Shown here: positions 54,725-60,000 of the stretch, in pieces
Position numbering within the stretch: the stretch's first letter is position 1
Layout: each line of letters opens with the position of its first letter
Assembly (NCBI RefSeq): GCF_026151205.1
Contig: NC_087077.1
Span: 8,425,983-8,485,982, forward strand
Direction: 5' to 3'
Length of the DNA: 60,000 bases
Source of the DNA: Bolinopsis microptera
Taxonomy: Eukaryota > Ctenophora > Tentaculata > Lobata > Bolinopsidae
Made by a program: the position numbers and the translations under genes
Notes under the pieces: generated by a model
Database searches by the model: none
Seen by the model: the letters and a program-made list of their open reading frames with translations, nothing else
Told to the model about the DNA's origin: nothing

Positions 54725-57700
54725 ATGAATCTCCGTCTTCTGTCCAGGAGCCTTCTCAAAGGTGCCCCGATTTTACTAACAAAGATCCAGCCCAACCTTC
54801 CCACTCTAGCTCTAATTCATAACCCTCAAACAATCTGCACTCGGCACTTTTCAAGCGTTGATTCGCAAGTAATCTCGTCAAGTGATGAACATTTCAAGTC
54901 GGAAAGTACTGTGCAGCTACAAGAAATCGAAATTAGAAAAAAATGGTTTATGAAAAATCAAGCAAGTCTGTTTTCAGATCCGCAATTCTTCCAGACTCCA
55001 GTTTTAATGCTACACTGTTCTTGGACGGACTTTGCGGTGTCATTTCATGCTCCCGATAAGTTAGAAACTTTCCAAAATCTTTCCAAAAAGTTTGAAGTTT
55101 TAAATCGTATTTTCTCTCGCTTTCAAGATCCAGTCTGCTATGAATGTAAAACACTTGCTTATTTGCTGATATTCATGTTTCAATCCTATTTCCAGGCTAG
55201 ATGAGTTGGACTGCTTGTGGTCGTGTTTTCCATGTGACCTCAAGATATATGGGTTTAAGCAGCGCACTGAAGGTAAGTTTATACATTAATGAGTTAACAG
55301 TATAGCTTACTTAATCCTATTATATTTGATTTGAACTTTGAACTTATCAGCAGATATTTTACTTCTTTCATCAGGTTGAGAGAAATAGATGTGTGGGCTT
55401 AAGCAAACAAATTAATTCAGATAAAGTGTACATGTATATTGTATACACTTTATACATACGTTGTGTCTCAGTGTCAATCGATCAACTACTTAATCTAAAT
55501 CTGACATTTTCCCAGCTAAGACAGTTCAACTCCTTCTCGTGCGAGCGAGAGGAGCTATGAAGAAATACGGAGTTAAGAAATGTAGAATAGCTTTCAAGGG
55601 ATACCAGTCAAATACATTGATACCAGCACTAACTTATCTGGAGTCGTTTCCGTTCGAATTTATCAGGTTAGATAAACTTTTCTCTCTTTATAATATTCTG
55701 TAATTTTATGGTATCCATTAACTTTAAAAAATATTATTATCATAATAATCTCTACTATACTTCAGATACCCGTCAAATTAGACAGCGAACTGAAAAAAGT
55801 TTTTGAAAATAATGTATCAAAATAAATCAATTCCTATTTCGTATGAAATATAATAACCAAAATATCAATTTAAAAAAACCACAAATGTTGCGAAATTTAT
55901 TCCCTCTATTTCAAATTCATTCAGTGTACAAACAATCATTCAGTGTACGAAAATAACAGTTTCTTTACTATTCTATTACAATTGTCGTTATTAGTTTGAG
56001 TCATTGAACTCAAAGGCTTCCATATTATCGGTATTGATGTCGTCATAGCTGTTTTGCCATCTTCTCTCCATATTCTTAAATCTCATCTCGTCCATGGGCA
56101 TGTTGCTGAAGCAGATTCGTCGGACGGAGATGTCATGGTAAGCCCGGTAGTACATGCAACCATCTGACAAGCTCTTCACCACCACATACATAGAGTCTGA
56201 GAGAACATAATCCTCGTGATCAGACTTCTTGTGGTCTCTGATGACTCCTTTGGGAATATCAGCAGCGTTCATCAAGTGGAATGTTTGCATCACGGCATCA
56301 CTCCTGTATTGTGGTTTGTCAGCAAATCTGAGCAGAGCAGCAGCTTTGACAAACCTGGAAGAAGACATGTAATCACCAGGAATACCAGCTAATCCTGAAC
56401 CCGATCCAGAGGGAAGGAAGAACTTTTCACCTTCAAAGTCGTAGCTGAATCCCTCCCTGTTCTTGTTTCGAAGCTGTGGGTAGTTCCTCAGATTTTCCAT
56501 GTGCCAATCAAAGGTTGGGGAGTTGGTGAACACACCGATTGTGTTGTTGTGCATCCTTCTTCCTCCCTCTTTTGTGTACTCCAGGACCATTCCTTCACCA
56601 CTGTTGTCAACAAACTGATAGTGAACTGGGTGAGTCATGTTGAAGTCTTCCTCTGAGTAGACCATGGGGAATGTGTTGTTGTCAATGGCTTCTCTAATTT
56701 CATGGACATTGGCGAAGCTGGCCAGAACGTACTCGACGAGTCGGATTTGGGAGACAGCATTGCTGCAGTTTTCTCCTCGAACAGTTTCATTTTCTGGAAA
56801 GTAAGAAAACTCGGGGAAGTGGAGAGCGCTAGCGGATAGTCCAGCACTGTTCATGCCATCACTATCAAATTGAGACCAGTTGCCATTCTGTAACCTCATC
56901 CTTGTAGTGAATGTGTGGTACTTACTTTCGAACTCGAATGATTCTGCGCAGTTTGGAAGTTCAGGCATGTTGTGTTGAGAACCGGCTGGGAAAGACAGGA
57001 GGTAACTGTCCTCTGTCGCGAACTCCATACTCCTACCAACGACAACTGATCCGTCTTTCGCGATCATCCGGATTTCCTGACATTGCTCACTCAGAACCAA
57101 CAGTGTGGCTACAGTTAGCAACAGTTTCATAGCTCAACCTAAGCTAATGAGTTAATAGATTTTTAAGGTTACGTGGTATTATTATCGATTGCACTTGCAA
57201 TCATAAACGTTTAAATCCTCGTAAATTCAAAGAATCAAGCAGCATGAAATGGTATTATTATATCGAGAAAAGAACTTAAATATCAAAAATTCCCAATTTT
57301 TATGTGGAACATTTACCTTTTTACAGATAAAACAAAAATCTAAACTGAAGATACGTACGTGATTAATGGCTAAACTAAAGATACGTACGTGATTAATGGC
57401 TAATCTGAAGCATGCGCGCCTGATATACTCGGATAAAACTCCTCTGCAAGCATTTCTTCTTCTTCGCAAAGTTATATATATGTATACAGCCCGATGAATA
57501 ATACACGTGTATTAATAATTTTTACGCCGCGCGAGTTGAATATCAAAATCTGAACGAGCCCTAACATGTGACATGGAATCCGAATGCTTTGTCATGTTGT
57601 AGAACTACTAATCCATCATCAAAATTATTGAAACGTCTCGTCTTGTAATACTAATAGTAAATAGCCAAGACATAGGGAAAGTTTAACATTTTGGTTACGT

Positions 57701-58989
57701 ATAAAGGAGAATGTTCGTCAAAAGTACCAGAAATTCTAAATAAAAACGGCTGTTTCATTAAAAGTTAGAAAACTGTGTTCAATTTTCGAGGATGAGAAGT
57801 TATTTCAGCGGATCAATTCCTCGCTGCTCAATTTCGGCTACGTTAAAAGAAGTTATCTAGTAGCAATGCCTATAGCTGTTTATACCCATGGTGTGATTTT
57901 AGTTCGGGACTTAATGTCAAATGACCAAATAATAAAATTCGGCATTAGAAACGAATCGTATCATACATGGTTCTCACTTCCCGAAGAATTGTAGTCGAAG
58001 GATTAATGGTGCTACACTGTAAGCAAATTTTCTAATGCCGATCAGAAGTTGTTGTTCAATGATATGATAAAGACAGTATCGTATTGTCATTAGTACCACA
58101 AATAAGACTCATTACAATTTACAACCAAAACCCTGCGCAACAGAAAATGAAATCATAACATGAAATTGATCGAGCAAACCAGAGGTCCAGTGCGATTGTG
58201 TTGGAATATAAAATGCGCGCGCAGTTTTTCAATTTATGCACGCGCGTGATCTGAACGCAATAATATGTCAAATCGAAATAATCACGTACGTAGTACGCCA
58301 CTTTGACTTAGATGCATAAATGCGCGATGCAAGCATTGCTTGCAATCCTATCAAACAAACTTAGCGGAGGAGAATGGGGGGGGGGGGGGGGGGGCAATGG
58401 TAATATTACCTCACTGATGGAAGATATTCCATACATTTATAATGATCCTAATCCCTTTCCCTCAGTGTAACAGATCTGACGAGGAAGATAGGAGAAGTGA
58501 GTCCTGTTTACCAGCGTCCTCTCCCTCGATATCCTCACCACAAGGTCCCTCTCATGCGGGCCATGAAAGATGGACCCGAATTCGCACCTAAGAATCTTAT
58601 CGATAAGTTTAGACGGTAAGTTTACTCTATCTTGTTTAATTGTACTTAGTCAGGTATAATTGTTATTAAATCTGGTATAAGATTCGATAGATGCGCTGTT
58701 AAAGGTACTGATGCTCGACTTCAAGGTCTTGTCATAGGATCTAGTTTGTTGGTTTTAGGTTGAATGTTACATATATGAGATTTAATTTTGTTAGTTACTT
58801 AAGTTTATATCCCGTCATTTCAGATTAAATGTTAAGTGGGTTGATTTGGAACAAAAAGGACAAGGACTCAGCATCAAGTCCGACGCTGCTAAAGCGAGCA
58901 AGCGTGGTTACATCTTGAAGAAGTCACAATCGAAAGAAAAGAAGCCGCCGGTTAGAAACCTTATGGCACCTCTAGACCCACCGTCGTAA
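54725..58989 (+). CDS. Mitochondrial small-subunit ribosomal protein uS11m-like (MRPS11-like)
   Basis: Exon 1 starts at 54725; its end is uncertain, 55059 giving a consistent frame. Then 55196-55272, 55516-55666, 58466-58615 and 58824-58989, for about 292 aa. The N-terminus (MNLRLLSRSLLKGA, then NPQTICTRHFSS) is a typical mitochondrial targeting peptide. The core resembles uS11: YGFKQRTEAKTVQLLLVRAR, GAMKKYGVKKCRIAFKGYQ, LESFPFEFISVTDLT, matching GFKG, the AAxxAAKKAxExGIKxVxVxxKG helix-strand, and SIxDVTP. The usual uS11 C-terminal HNGCRP is replaced by a long tail (PRYPHHKVPLMRAMKDGPEF to the TAA). The assignment rests on this divergent core. The 2.8-kb intron between exons 3 and 4 contains an antisense hydrolase gene. 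Confidence 0.6.
55991..57130 (-). CDS. Choloylglycine hydrolase / penicillin V acylase family Ntn hydrolase, intronless
   Basis: 379 aa, single exon. The signal peptide MKLLLTVATLLVLSEQ ends directly before Cys17, the presumed N-terminal nucleophile after cleavage. Active-site positions of the family follow: DGSVVVGRSMEF (Arg33; Glu36 where bacterial enzymes have Asp), the DGMNSAGLS loop, FTNSPTFDWHMENLRNYPQL with the conserved Asn, and GIPGDYMSSSRFVKAA with the conserved Arg. Several N-x-T/S sites suit a secreted glycoprotein. Family members cleave linear amides such as conjugated bile salts, penicillin V or acyl-homoserine lactones; the substrate here is unknown. It lies antisense in a uS11m-like intron. 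No introns and strong likeness to bacterial enzymes suggest horizontal acquisition. An AATAAA (minus, 55901-55896) follows the stop by about 90 nt. Confidence 0.88.
   Translation of the reverse strand: MKLLLTVATLLVLSEQCQEIRMIAKDGSVVVGRSMEFATEDSYLLSFPAGSQHNMPELPNCAESFEFESKYHTFTTRMRLQNGNWSQFDSDGMNSAGLSASALHFPEFSYFPENETVRGENCSNAVSQIRLVEYVLASFANVHEIREAIDNNTFPMVYSEEDFNMTHPVHYQFVDNSGEGMVLEYTKEGGRRMHNNTIGVFTNSPTFDWHMENLRNYPQLRNKNREGFSYDFEGEKFFLPSGSGSGLAGIPGDYMSSSRFVKAAALLRFADKPQYRSDAVMQTFHLMNAADIPKGVIRDHKKSDHEDYVLSDSMYVVVKSLSDGCMYYRAYHDISVRRICFSNMPMDEMRFKNMERRWQNSYDDINTDNMEAFEFNDSN
57341..57400 (-). repeat. 30-bp direct repeat upstream of the Ntn hydrolase
   Basis: TAAACTGAAGATACGTACGT followed by GATTAATGGC occurs twice head to tail (57341-57370, 57371-57400), with one mismatch and a third partial start (TAATCTGAAG). 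Each unit holds the palindrome ACGTACGT. It is 210-270 bp upstream of the start and could be a duplicated regulatory site; no factor is assigned. Confidence 0.6.
58377..58394. repeat. Poly-G tract
   Basis: An 18-nt G run in the uS11m-like intron, about 70 nt before the exon 4 acceptor. Its length may be inaccurate. Confidence 0.85.
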
Positions 58990-60000
58990 GGGACAGTTTT
59001 CTCAACCTATACTTCAAGTTTAGGATTTTGTATTTAAGATAGGTAAATTATTTTTCAAAGTAAAATGGGCCGGGATCAATACGGAATTTAAGGCATTGTT
59101 TCAAATTGACTTTTTATTAGAAATAGCTTCTTCTGAAAGTCTGAACGACTACGATGTCATTCTGAATTGAAAGTAAGCGATACTCGACTGATTTTTATAA
59201 ATTAGATTGTAGAAATTACTCGCTATCTATATAATTAATTTCATGTTTTGAATTCGGTTTATTTATTGTTACCTCTTGGTAAACGTTATCAGTGCTTAAC
59301 AAATGAAATGATTGCAAAAATGTCAAAACATAAAACAGCTTCGAACCGAATACATAAATATAATAGAATGTCAACTCTATAAATTATAGAGTTTAATAAT
59401 AATAAGTTATATAATATAACTTTATAATTGTATAATCATGATTTTCACAACTTAGTACAAAAATTAAGAAAAAGAATTCTGATCTCAGGTAGAACTTCAA
59501 AAGTTAAAAGGTTAAATGTTGGTATTCAAGATGTAGTGTAGTTCACAACTTAGTGGCGAAAAACGCAATTTCTGCTTAACTTTTCTAAATTGCAATTTCT
59601 CAATCATGCAACTGTAATACATTGGGGGAATTAATAATTATTCGATAATTGCGATTGCACAGTCCTATCTGTTTAAAATCTGTTCGCAATCTGTTATCAA
59701 TCAGCTTTTAAAATGTTATAATCTGTTTACAATTACAAAACGTTACACTAAGTTCACGATCTGTTTACAAAACGTTACAATAAGTTTACAATCCGTTGCC
59801 CTGCTGTTTACGATCTGTTGGCCTGGGGAGAATTAATAATGCTGTTAGTGTTAGTGTTAGTGTTCATATTGCTCTGACCAGCCCTAGAGGCCGCTGTAGT
59901 GATATGTGAAGCCCCCGCGCTTCCGCAACTCAGCACGTGCAAAAACTCTCGCCTAATCCTTGAAGAGAAAGCGAAGTAGATAATTGGATTGAGGAATGAG
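58990..60000. other. No gene seen downstream of the uS11m-like gene
   Basis: AT-rich. Degenerate repeats of TTACAAAACGTTACA / GATCTGTTTACAA type lie at 59690-59820 and a GTTAGTGTTAGTGTTAGTGTT microsatellite at about 59842. The last 120 nt are more GC-rich and may begin another unit, but nothing can be supported. Confidence 0.5.

Overview
The window is animal nuclear DNA. It is AT-rich, genes are split by short GT-AG introns, and the conserved genes are metazoan: a BTB-BACK-Kelch protein, SPAG7, NDUFA11, JKAMP, Rab escort protein, TRAPPC2L and a mitochondrial uS11-like protein. Several + strand genes have a 3' splice site within 0-6 nt of the start codon and follow each other at short spacing. 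This would suit an animal with spliced-leader trans-splicing, such as a hydrozoan cnidarian, but the species cannot be fixed from the sequence. Exon coordinates were read by hand from splice sites and phase.

Layout: 0-18 kb is a transposon graveyard. It holds a small element with exact 8-bp target duplications (182-543), a decayed reverse-transcriptase fragment (about 1.1-2.1 kb, minus), two related non-LTR retrotransposons facing each other tail to tail (about 3.2-8.1 kb plus; 9.9-14.4 kb minus), a palindromic region with 10-bp tandem-repeat arms (9.2-9.45 kb), a 1.65-kb non-coding element with terminal inverted repeats (14.9-16.6 kb), a MITE and a LINE stub (17.2-17.8 kb). 18.2-34.1 kb is one 12-exon Kelch-like gene. 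Its intron 3 carries an intact 2,273-aa Helitron-type transposon gene (19.56-26.78 kb). Its intron 6 carries an intronless galectin-like gene on the opposite strand.

35.1-41.5 kb holds SPAG7, NDUFA11 and the first four exons of JKAMP, all on +. JKAMP runs into about 7 kb (41.55-48.8 kb) that looks like poorly polished long-read consensus: inflated homopolymers, a 178-nt C tract and a garbled second copy of an unknown ORF. 48.9-59.0 kb is a compact + strand cluster: Rab escort protein, an unrecognised 251-aa protein, TRAPPC2L and a uS11m-like gene. The last intron but one of the uS11m-like gene contains an intronless choloylglycine-hydrolase-family gene on the minus strand, a candidate horizontal acquisition.

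The strongest leads for something undescribed are the accessory domains on the mobile elements. The retrotransposon ORF1 joins an AlkB-like dioxygenase to an SGNH hydrolase, with the ORF1/ORF2 junction fixed as an ATGA overlap in both copies. The Helitron protein starts with its own intron-split SGNH hydrolase and ends in a putative cysteine-protease-like domain.
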